A stretch of 6,125 nt of DNA from positions 1-6,125 of the forward strand of contig CALLJT010000071.1 in the NCBI GenBank assembly GCA_938050265.1, read 5' to 3'. Position numbers and translations under genes: made by a program. Source of the DNA: Candidatus Saccharimonadia bacterium (GTDB lineage Bacteria > Patescibacteriota > Saccharimonadia > Saccharimonadales > SZUA-47). Numbering within the stretch: position 1 is the stretch's first letter; every line of letters begins with the position of its first letter. The notes below the pieces were generated by a model. That model was not told where the DNA came from and made no database searches. It saw only the letters and a program-made list of their open reading frames with translations. This document shows, piece after piece, positions 1-4,213 of the stretch.

Positions 1-407
1 TCAGCTTGAGTGAACGTGCGGCTGACCTTCGGGCCAGTACACCAAGCAATGCTGCAGAGCTGCTGTTTCCTGACGGACAAGCGGTGCAGTCGCGGCTACA
101 CAGTCAGCAGAAGTCCCTCGATGAGTCACTGCAGTCGTTCATAGATCAGAAATCCCAGTATGGTGAATATGCGGTAGAACGGTTACGTATGGGTACTCAG
201 TCGGTTATTGATACGAAAGCGGAATCCCTGGCGAGAGCGTCGCGGCTACTCGACGCGTTCCATCCGAAAGCTACGCTTCGGCGTGGGTATGCACTGGTAC
301 AGCACGCTAGCAGTGGACGTCTTGTATCATCAGCTGGTGATGTCGGGTCGGGGCAAGAAATCATTGTGACGTTTGCTGATGGGCCAGTGACGTCGATAGC
401 CAAATAG
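1..407 (+). CDS. xseA: Exodeoxyribonuclease VII large subunit, C-terminal part (5' end outside window)
   Basis: This is the C-terminal ~134 residues of the large, catalytic subunit of exonuclease VII, which with XseB degrades single-stranded DNA to oligonucleotides in the cytoplasm. The frame is open to the left edge, so the gene starts outside the window; the TTG at position 6 is an internal Leu codon, not a start. Seen in sequence: the stretch ADLRASTPSNAAELLFPD near the left edge matches the conserved end of the nuclease domain (ADxRAxTPSxAAEL). A helical, Gln/Glu/Arg-rich segment follows, and then the family's C-terminal module: LRRGYALVQ (about 279-302), a Gly-rich turn, and a final GQEIIVTFADGPVTSIAK-type beta strand. 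It stops at TAG 405-407. XseB follows 92 bases downstream, as expected for the two subunits, although that gap contains its own promoter. Family assignment is firm; catalytic residues lie outside the window. Confidence 0.93.
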   Translation, partial: SLSERAADLRASTPSNAAELLFPDGQAVQSRLHSQQKSLDESLQSFIDQKSQYGEYAVERLRMGTQSVIDTKAESLARASRLLDAFHPKATLRRGYALVQHASSGRLVSSAGDVGSGQEIIVTFADGPVTSIAK

Positions 408-462
408 TATAGTGCATCATGCGTGGACCAGGCTGGATAGTCATATAAACAAGGCGCAAAAA

Positions 463-491
463 GGGACATTTCGTCTTGGAGTTGGTATAGT
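463..491 (+). promoter_or_regulatory. Sigma70-type promoter for xseB, leaderless arrangement
   Basis: A -35-like GGGACA (463-468), a 17-base spacer and a -10 TATAGT (486-491). Only 8 bases separate the -10 box from the xseB ATG at 500, so transcription should begin at or within about 2 bases of the start codon. No Shine-Dalgarno fits between them. Confidence 0.55.
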
Positions 492-499
492 TACTGTAT

Positions 500-769
500 A
501 TGGCACGATCAACTAAGAATTCCAATACACTGAAATCGTCAGCTCGTTCTGACGCTCCGTCACTACGTGATCGTTCGGAGATGTCGTTTCGTGAACTTGA
601 ACAGCAGCTTGATGCTGTTTTGGCACGGGTAGAGCAGGCGTCGTATGACGATCTTGATGAGCTGCTCAAGGACCACCAAGAGGGCACAGAACTCATAGCC
701 GCACTTGAGCACAAACTGAAAAACGCTAAAAACACCATCACAAAAGTAGCTAAAAAACAGTCGTCATAA
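500..769 (+). CDS. xseB: Exodeoxyribonuclease VII small subunit
   Basis: An 89-residue small subunit of exonuclease VII, which binds the XseA C-terminal region and is required for the active complex. Residues 29-85 fit the family: MSFRELEQQLDAVLARVEQ, then a DDLDELLKDHQEGTELI segment matching the usual 'LEEsLkayeeGv.L' pattern, then a basic helix (HKLKNAKNTITKV). These form the two-helix hairpin typical of XseB. The first ~25 residues are a Ser/Arg/Lys-rich extension with no clear conservation. ATG 500 was chosen because a -10 box ends 8 bases upstream and a frame-matched start inside the core would remove conserved sequence. The TAA stop overlaps the ATG of the next gene by one base (TAATG), suggesting translational coupling with the methyltransferase. 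Identification rests on family pattern, length and position after xseA. Confidence 0.88.
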   Translation: MARSTKNSNTLKSSARSDAPSLRDRSEMSFRELEQQLDAVLARVEQASYDDLDELLKDHQEGTELIAALEHKLKNAKNTITKVAKKQSS

Positions 770-1326
770 TGCTCGACATATTGATCGTCGTAGGTACTGC
801 ACTCGTGATCGTGTTTGGGTTCGTTGTGATGTTCGGCGCGCCGTATCTGCCGACACTGAATCGTGAAGTCGAAGACGCGCTTGATCTACTGGATCTACAG
901 CCAGGACAGACACTACTCGAGCTGGGCAGTGGAGACGGCAAAGTGCTGCTGGCGGCAGCAAAACGGGGCATACACTCCGTTGGGTATGAACTTAACCCGC
1001 TTCTTGTGTTGTGGACGAAAATCCGCTGTTGGCGCTACAGGTCGCTTGTTCGTGTGTATGCTAAAAACTTCTGGACGGCCGAATGGCCACACTACGATGG
1101 AGCCTACGTGTTTCTACTGCAGAAATATATGAAAAAATTGGATAAAAAGATTATACAGTCACTCGACTCAGATGGCGCAGCTAGTGGCAATCAGTCTGCC
1201 CAGGGCTCAGGCCACCGCTCCGTGAAGGTGGTGGTGTTTGCGCACAAACTCACGGACCGCACGCCGCGCAAAACCATCCGCGGACTTTCTCTGTACAGAA
1301 TTTCTCACAGCGATGATATTCTCTGA
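769..1326 (+). CDS. Membrane-anchored class I SAM methyltransferase, FAM173/ATPSc-KMT-like; C-terminus probably altered by insertion
   Basis: A 185-residue SAM-dependent methyltransferase. Residues ~3-23 are a hydrophobic N-terminal membrane segment (LDILIVVGTALVIVFGF). Next come a pre-motif APYLPT (24-29), motif I LLELGSGDGKVL (49-60), and an acidic ribose-binding residue E74 in VGYELNP. The order membrane anchor, P-Y-x-P-T pre-motif, LGSGDG and GYELNP followed by a Trp/Arg-rich helix closely resembles FAM173/ATPSc-KMT, which methylates lysines of ATP-synthase c and ADP/ATP carrier proteins in eukaryotes; bacterial substrates are unknown to me. Residues ~133-151 (SDGAASGNQSAQGSGHR region) form a Ser/Gly/Gln-rich low-complexity insert before a late beta strand (VKVVVFAHKL). 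It is coupled to xseB by TAATG. The TGA stop lies within the adjacent MITE-like element; without that element the frame would run eight more codons (NRGFVVIE) to TAG 1478-1480. Fold assignment is firm; substrate is inference. Confidence 0.82.
   Translation: MLDILIVVGTALVIVFGFVVMFGAPYLPTLNREVEDALDLLDLQPGQTLLELGSGDGKVLLAAAKRGIHSVGYELNPLLVLWTKIRCWRYRSLVRVYAKNFWTAEWPHYDGAYVFLLQKYMKKLDKKIIQSLDSDGAASGNQSAQGSGHRSVKVVVFAHKLTDRTPRKTIRGLSLYRISHSDDIL
1315..1323 (+). repeat. Left direct repeat (target-site duplication)
   Basis: GATATTCTC, inside the last codons of the methyltransferase (D-I-L). An identical 9-mer abuts the other end of the inverted-repeat element at 1445-1453. Bases flanking the two copies differ, so the repeat is exactly nine bases long. 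Confidence 0.72.
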
Positions 1327-1340
1327 GCTACAGTCACTTT
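1322..1340 (+). repeat. Left terminal inverted repeat of the MITE-like element
   Basis: TCTGAGCTACAGTCACTTT; it pairs with 1426-1444, with a single mismatch (G1327 opposite G1439). The methyltransferase stop TGA (1324-1326) lies within it. Confidence 0.8.
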
Positions 1341-1425
1341 CTTTTCTCGAGTAGCGTTTCGCGCAGGGACTCCGCTTGAGAGGAGTGTCTCTGTCTGCAC
1401 TATGCCTATACTACTCGCCGAGATA

Positions 1426-1444
1426 AAAGTGACTGTAGGTCAGA
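1426..1444 (-). repeat. Right terminal inverted repeat of the MITE-like element
   Basis: Read on the minus strand this is TCTGACCTACAGTCACTTT, identical to the left repeat except for one base. Confidence 0.8.
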
Positions 1445-1453
1445 GATATTCTC
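1445..1453 (+). repeat. Right direct repeat (target-site duplication)
   Basis: GATATTCTC, the second copy, directly outside the right inverted repeat. Downstream of it lies what looks like the former 3' end of the methyltransferase frame (codons 1454-1477, TAG 1478-1480). Confidence 0.72.
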
Positions 1454-1472
1454 AACCGTGGTTTTGTTGTGA

Positions 1473-1478
1473 TAGAAT
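1473..1478 (+). promoter_or_regulatory. -10 box for the 1486 gene, leaderless arrangement
   Basis: TAGAAT at 1473-1478 ends 7 bases before ATG 1486, placing the expected transcription start at about the A of the ATG. No convincing -35 is visible; TTCTCA (1449-1454) is the nearest candidate with an 18-base spacer. This spacing is the main reason for preferring the 1486 start over the in-frame ATG at 1402, which lies inside the MITE-like element. Confidence 0.5.
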
Positions 1479-1485
1479 AGTGCTT

Positions 1486-2157
1486 ATGGTAACTAAGAAG
1501 CAGAATTCAGCGCAGACATACAGACGACAAGAACAGGGGTCTGTTGGGGTTGTACTGCTCATAGTCATGACGATCGCATTTTTTGCAGCGGCTGGTACGG
1601 CCTTAGTTTTGTTTAGTAGTGGCCAGAAGAAACAGAACGACTTGTCGTCACAGCTTGCAGTGGCACAAAAAGCAGCACAAGACGCGACAGTGCGAGCCGA
1701 CGCGGCTGAGAAAAACGAAGCCGAGCCGTTTCGGTCGTACCAGGGTTCAGATACCTATGGTGCACTGAACTTCGAGTTTCCAAAATTCTGGAACGTATAT
1801 AGTGTGAGCTCACGGAGCGCGATACTGGATTTCTACGCGCATCCACGGGAGATACCAGGCATCGGTGCTTCGGTTAACTTCGCATTTCGCGCACAAATAC
1901 TGGACAAATCGTACACCTCTCAGCTCAGTAGTTTTGAAAACGCAGCCGAAAAAGGCGAAGTCAAAGTACGCGCATTTGAGCCCGAAAACGTGCCGTCAGA
2001 AGCTGGTGTATACATAGAAGGCGAAGTCGTCAGGAACAAACAGGGTGCAATGGTGCTGTTGCCACAGCGTGACAAGACATTCATGTTTTGGACTGAATCA
2101 GAGGACCACATCGACGATTTTCAGGATGTCATGAAAACCATCACCTACTCACCGTAG
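1486..2157 (+). CDS. Single-pass membrane protein with coiled coil and C-terminal alpha/beta domain, function unknown
   Basis: A 223-residue protein whose family I do not recognise with confidence. Residues 1-18 are polar and basic (QNSAQTYRRQEQG), 20-43 form one hydrophobic membrane helix (VGVVLLIVMTIAFFAAAG region), and 47-78 are Ala/Gln/Lys/Glu-rich and look coiled-coil. Residues ~82-223 form a globular domain beginning SYQGSDTYGALNFEFPKFW and ending DDFQDVMKTITYSP. That opening (Y-G-x-x-F-x-(F/Y)-P-x-x-W) and the closing 'F..i..TI.y' helix-strand recall PsbP/Mog1-like domains common in lipoproteins and single-pass proteins of Gram-positives and CPR bacteria; this is a resemblance only. 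Basic N-terminal residues suggest N-in topology with the domain outside the membrane. An upstream in-frame ATG (1402) would add 28 residues encoded partly by the inserted element and lacks a start signal. Stop TAG 2155-2157. Confidence 0.78.
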   Translation: MVTKKQNSAQTYRRQEQGSVGVVLLIVMTIAFFAAAGTALVLFSSGQKKQNDLSSQLAVAQKAAQDATVRADAAEKNEAEPFRSYQGSDTYGALNFEFPKFWNVYSVSSRSAILDFYAHPREIPGIGASVNFAFRAQILDKSYTSQLSSFENAAEKGEVKVRAFEPENVPSEAGVYIEGEVVRNKQGAMVLLPQRDKTFMFWTESEDHIDDFQDVMKTITYSP

Positions 2158-2200
2158 GGCTGGTTACAGATACTGGTGTAACTGGACGTAGAACTCATGC

Positions 2201-2230
2201 TTGGAGTGGAGTAAGACGCAGGTATATACT
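2201..2230 (+). promoter_or_regulatory. Promoter for the pseudo-two-component/recO operon, leaderless arrangement
   Basis: A -35-like TTGGAG (2201-2206), an 18-base spacer and a -10 TATACT (2225-2230), with 8 bases to ATG 2239. There is no Shine-Dalgarno. It probably drives the three-gene unit 2239-4069, whose genes are only 3 and 1 bases apart. Confidence 0.6.
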
Positions 2231-2238
2231 GTCTTCAT

Positions 2239-2922
2239 ATGGAGAGGGTAGCTGATAATGTGGATGCAGATATGGGCATGGGTATGGATGTACTGACGCT
2301 TATGGGCGAAGAGCTCAAGCAGCCGTTGGTGACGATTTTGCAGCTGTCAGAGATGGGTGACCGTGACCGGCTCATTGCATCACAGGCGCAAAAAGCCCTT
2401 AACACAGTTGACAGTGTGCTGCTGTATAGAAGACTACTGAGCGGCCAGCAGCAACTTAACCTGCAGCCAACTCATGTTGGCCATGCCATGACCCACGTCG
2501 AACGTCGTGTGAGAGACCAGGCCGCTATGAATGGCTGTCAGAACACAGTGAGCGTAGAAGGAAGTCTCCAGCCAGTCGACGTAGATAGTCAGGTGCTTCA
2601 GTCTGCACTCGTGAGTGTGTGGCAGGCAGTTATTCAGAATATATCCGACCCGCAAGAGGTTGTGTGTAGCGCTCATATGACGAAAAACGGCGTGCGTTTG
2701 TCTGTGTTGAGTGCAGGAGTGGACACTGGCAGTATAGGACTCACGAAAACAGCGTTTCGTTCTCGGCAGCCGATACGCGGTGTGCCCGGTGCTGCGGCAG
2801 ACTTGCTCGCAGCTAAAGAGCTTTTTGCACTATTTGGTGCGACACTGACGCGGGCGTCAGCACGGGGCATGCGAGGGTTTGGCGTAACATTACCTAAAAG
2901 CATGCAGCTGCAGTTACTGTAG
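2239..2922 (+). CDS. Soluble histidine-kinase-like protein lacking the phosphoacceptor His (pseudokinase)
   Basis: A 227-residue cytoplasmic protein without membrane segment or sensor domain. Residues ~18-70 resemble a HisKA dimerisation helix pair: LMGEELKQPLVTILQLSEM corresponds to the H-box pattern xxSHELRTPLxxIxxxxEL, but the phosphorylated His is Glu24. Residues ~113-221 resemble a HATPase_c domain: an N-box-like helix DVDSQVLQSALVSVWQAVIQ, where the usual Mg-binding Asn appears to be Ala130; a DTGSIGL segment (162-168) at the G1 position; GVPGAAADLLAAKELFALFG (181-200) at the G2 GxGLGL position; and a final GMRGFGVTLPKS matching the usual GxGxxFxxxLP end. ATP-binding glycines are therefore only partly kept. 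It is probably a catalytically dead or strongly diverged kinase acting as a protein-interaction partner, most likely of the receiver encoded three bases downstream. The start is fixed by a -10 box 8 bases upstream. Confidence 0.72.
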   Translation: MERVADNVDADMGMGMDVLTLMGEELKQPLVTILQLSEMGDRDRLIASQAQKALNTVDSVLLYRRLLSGQQQLNLQPTHVGHAMTHVERRVRDQAAMNGCQNTVSVEGSLQPVDVDSQVLQSALVSVWQAVIQNISDPQEVVCSAHMTKNGVRLSVLSAGVDTGSIGLTKTAFRSRQPIRGVPGAAADLLAAKELFALFGATLTRASARGMRGFGVTLPKSMQLQLL

Positions 2923-2925
2923 GCT

Positions 2926-3378
2926 ATGGATGCATCACACACCCGAACTCAGACGCCCCTCAGCCGATCTGACAATCGCCGGCCAAAGATACTGATTATA
3001 GAGCCGCATACGGCCACAAGGAACGTGCTCATGCAGCTATTCGTCGACTACGACGTTTCTGTGGCGACTGATGGCGTACAGGCTGCTGAACACGCAAACG
3101 CGGTTCGACCAGACTGTGTAATTATGGAGGTATCGCTTGCCCAGCACAGTGGTATCGAGTTTCTGTACGAGTTTCGGTCGTATGTCGACTGGCAGAGCAT
3201 CCCGGTGGTTGTGTTTACGTCACTGCAAATACCACAGACAGTGCTGCGTTCCGTGTCGTGGGGGTTGCTCGACATAGAGTATGCGTATAAACCGCATACG
3301 AGCCTGGATCAGCTTAGTACGCTAGTTCAGGGGCTCGTATCAGATACTCAGTACATATCCAGTGAGGTAGCGGGGTAA
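2926..3378 (+). CDS. Single-domain response-regulator-like receiver with Asp-to-Glu at the phosphorylation site
   Basis: A 150-residue protein consisting of a polar N-terminal tail (1-19) and one receiver domain (~20-145), with no DNA-binding output domain. Seen in sequence: KILIIEPHTATRNVLMQLF at the first strand/helix, where the usual acidic pair is E26-P27; RPDCVIMEVSL (61-71), where the phosphoacceptor Asp at the end of strand 3 is Glu68; the switch Thr98 in VVVFTS; and the invariant Lys122 in YKP. Thr and Lys are kept while Asp is replaced by Glu, a change that in other receivers often mimics the phosphorylated state, so the protein may be locked on or act independently of phosphate. The start ATG lies 3 bases after the upstream pseudokinase stop, and the stop is one base before recO, so all three are probably co-transcribed and coupled. 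The output target is unknown. Confidence 0.82.
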   Translation: MDASHTRTQTPLSRSDNRRPKILIIEPHTATRNVLMQLFVDYDVSVATDGVQAAEHANAVRPDCVIMEVSLAQHSGIEFLYEFRSYVDWQSIPVVVFTSLQIPQTVLRSVSWGLLDIEYAYKPHTSLDQLSTLVQGLVSDTQYISSEVAG

Positions 3379-3379
3379 T

Positions 3380-4069
3380 ATGAAAAAACGCACAACAAAA
3401 GCCATTATCCTGCGCCGGGTAAACTACGGAGAAGCCGACCGTATACTGACGGTCATCACGTCTACGCATGGGAAACTCAGCCTGTTCGCCAAGGGCGCTC
3501 GCCGGTCCAAAAGCAAGCTAGCAGGTGGGCTTGAGCTGTTTTGCGTCTCAGACGTGGATTTCATAGATAGCCCCAAGGACCTCAAGACAGTTGTATCGAC
3601 ACGACTTGATCGTAATTTCACAGACGTCGTCAAAAACATGGACGTTGCGCTCATGGCGTATGATTTTCTAAAAGTAATCGACAACGGTACGGAGCCGTCG
3701 TGTGATGACCGATATTTTGTTGTGCTGATGCACGCGCTTGAGTCGCTTCACGAGGGGCTGCCTACTAAGCTCGCACAATCATGGTTCTATGCGAACGTTC
3801 TGTTGCTCGGTGGCCGTTCGGTAAACGTTGATGCCCAGGTCAATGGTGCACCGTATACTGAATCAGCGCAGTATACGTTTGACTTCGACCATATGGGGTT
3901 TGTCGAGCACGAGTCTGGTCTGTACGCGTCGCAGCACATTAAATTCATGAAATTGCTCCTCCGCGCTGACCACCCGAGGCAATTGATGCGTGTTGAAGGT
4001 GCAGGGGAGCTTGCGAGTGTTGCCGCCCATATCATGACCAGTGCGTTTCAGACTGATCAGCACCTGTAG
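3380..4069 (+). CDS. recO: DNA repair protein RecO
   Basis: A 229-residue recombination mediator that acts with RecR to load RecA onto SSB-coated gaps and anneal single strands. The N-terminal ~80 residues carry the RecO OB-fold signature: KAIILRRVNYGEADRILTV, then THGKLSLFAKGARRSKSK (conserved G-K-L-x-x-x-A-K-G-A-R-R-x-x-S), then LELF. The middle and C-terminal helical region includes AYDFLKVIDNGTEP and a LAQSWFYANVLLLGGRSVNV stretch corresponding to the usual 'FELrLL.l.G..p.l' segment. The zinc-binding cysteines found in many RecO proteins after that segment are absent (only C55 and C109 remain, neither in a CxxC), as in zinc-less RecO types such as E. coli's. ATG 3380 lies one base after the receiver stop; GAGG at 3364-3367 (12 bases away) and GGGG at 3372-3375 are poor ribosome sites, so translational coupling is likely. 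Confidence 0.92.
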   Translation: MKKRTTKAIILRRVNYGEADRILTVITSTHGKLSLFAKGARRSKSKLAGGLELFCVSDVDFIDSPKDLKTVVSTRLDRNFTDVVKNMDVALMAYDFLKVIDNGTEPSCDDRYFVVLMHALESLHEGLPTKLAQSWFYANVLLLGGRSVNVDAQVNGAPYTESAQYTFDFDHMGFVEHESGLYASQHIKFMKLLLRADHPRQLMRVEGAGELASVAAHIMTSAFQTDQHL

Positions 4070-4079
4070 GTTGGTCAGT
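4052..4079 (+). other. Hairpin across the recO stop codon
   Basis: A 10-bp stem (4052-4061 with 4070-4079, including two T.G and G.T wobbles) and an 8-base loop that contains the recO TAG (4067-4069). It has no T-run behind it, so it is not a standard intrinsic terminator; it may stabilise the recO mRNA end or separate it from the glyS transcript. The glyS leader promoter begins six bases later. Confidence 0.4.
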
Positions 4080-4084
4080 GCCTA

Positions 4085-4093
4085 TGCTATACT
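4085..4093 (+). promoter_or_regulatory. Extended -10 promoter for the glyS leader
   Basis: TGCTATACT (4085-4093), a perfect TGn extension followed by TATACT. No good -35 is present, as is common for extended -10 promoters. The predicted transcription start is near 4100, three bases before an ATG at 4103 and ~114 bases before the glyS start. Confidence 0.55.
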
Positions 4094-4102
4094 TTCGGGA
4101 GA

Positions 4103-4162
4103 ATGAAGGCATATAAAACTTTGGTCTCAAACAGCGGTAATGGGCTTCGCCCTGTTTTGTAG
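4103..4162 (+). CDS. Possible 19-codon leader peptide ahead of glyS
   Basis: ATG 4103 opens a 19-codon frame ending at TAG 4160-4162 and encoding MKAYKTLVSNSGNGLRPVL. It lies 9 bases behind an extended -10 box, the same leaderless geometry as the other genes here, so it would be the first thing translated on the transcript. Its 3' half overlaps a hairpin (4129-4157), which is how attenuator leaders are built. It contains two Gly codons, not a run, so glycine-responsive attenuation is only a possibility. It could equally be a chance ORF in an untranslated leader. Confidence 0.35.
   Translation: MKAYKTLVSNSGNGLRPVL
4129..4158 (+). terminator. Terminator-like or attenuator hairpin in the glyS leader
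   Basis: A lower stem AAACA (4129-4133) with TGTTT (4153-4157), an upper stem GGGC (4142-4145) with GCCC (4149-4152), a TTC loop and an 8-base bulge on the 5' side. The strand ends in TTTT (4155-4158). The short T-run and bulge make it weak as a terminator. It lies inside the candidate leader ORF and upstream of glyS, so a conditional role is possible. Confidence 0.35.
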
Positions 4163-4200
4163 TTCCTCTAAATTTTTATAAAACCGATAACGTAAACTAT

Positions 4201-4204
4201 GGAG
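4201..4204 (+). promoter_or_regulatory. Shine-Dalgarno deciding the glyS start
   Basis: GGAG with a 9-base gap to ATG 4214. It lies inside the codons that would follow the alternative ATG at 4199, which argues for 4214 as the real start. The AT-rich stretch 4171-4198 (TATAAA at 4177-4182) could also hold a secondary promoter. Confidence 0.5.
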
Positions 4205-4213
4205 ACATCTCTT

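Larger units (their letters stand above)
1322..1444. mobile_element. MITE-like palindromic element, ~123 bp, non-coding
   Basis: The ends are 19-bp terminal inverted repeats: TCTGAGCTACAGTCACTTT at 1322-1340 and its inverse complement at 1426-1444, matching at 18 of 19 positions (13 bp perfect at 1328-1340/1426-1438). The element is flanked by direct repeats GATATTCTC (1315-1323 and 1445-1453), which read as a target-site duplication of 7-9 bp; the exact length is ambiguous because the element itself begins with TC. It has no transposase and would be non-autonomous. The interior is also self-complementary: CTCGAGTAG (1346-1354) pairs with CTAC..GAG (1411-1422), and GGGAC+TCC (1366-1373) with GGA+GTCTC (1382-1391), so its RNA would fold into one long rod. 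The autonomous parent is not recognised. It supplies the stop codon of the methyltransferase. Confidence 0.72.

Noticed and set aside
1328..1438. SRP 4.5S RNA or 6S RNA in the palindromic region.
   Set aside because: The SRP GGAA/GCAG-type core and a 6S-like central bubble are not seen; the flanking direct repeats favour an inserted element.
1402..1485. Longer start (ATG 1402) for the membrane protein.
   Set aside because: It lies inside the MITE-like element, has no Shine-Dalgarno or fitting -10 spacing, and would add a Trp/Cys-containing stretch before the basic N-terminus. ATG 1486 has a -10 box 7 bases upstream.
1537..1614. Type IV prepilin signal (basic stretch, QG/SVGVV, hydrophobic helix).
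   Set aside because: The Glu at +5 after the Gly is missing, and the residues after the helix are a coiled coil with a globular domain, so a simple membrane anchor fits better.
1324..2157. Open in-frame path from the methyltransferase through TGA 1324-1326 into the next gene, suggesting UGA recoding as in Gracilibacteria.
   Set aside because: The intervening 25 codons lie in the inserted palindrome and are open by chance. No other gene here uses in-frame TGA, and the downstream gene has its own -10 box.
2163..2182. Hairpin GTTACA/TGTAAC as a terminator for the 1486 gene.
   Set aside because: Only 6 bp, low GC, an 8-base loop and no T-run; not convincing as a terminator.
4064..4078. CTGTAGGT..GTCAG near the recO stop as a second copy of the element's end.
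   Set aside because: A two-base gap interrupts the match, there is no opposite end and no direct repeats; the similarity is short enough to be chance. The same applies to ACTGTAGG at 2916-2923.
4199..4213. glyS start at ATG 4199.
   Set aside because: The GGAG just after it is well placed for ATG 4214, and no good -10 box lies 7-9 bases before 4199 (GATAAC only). Not excluded.
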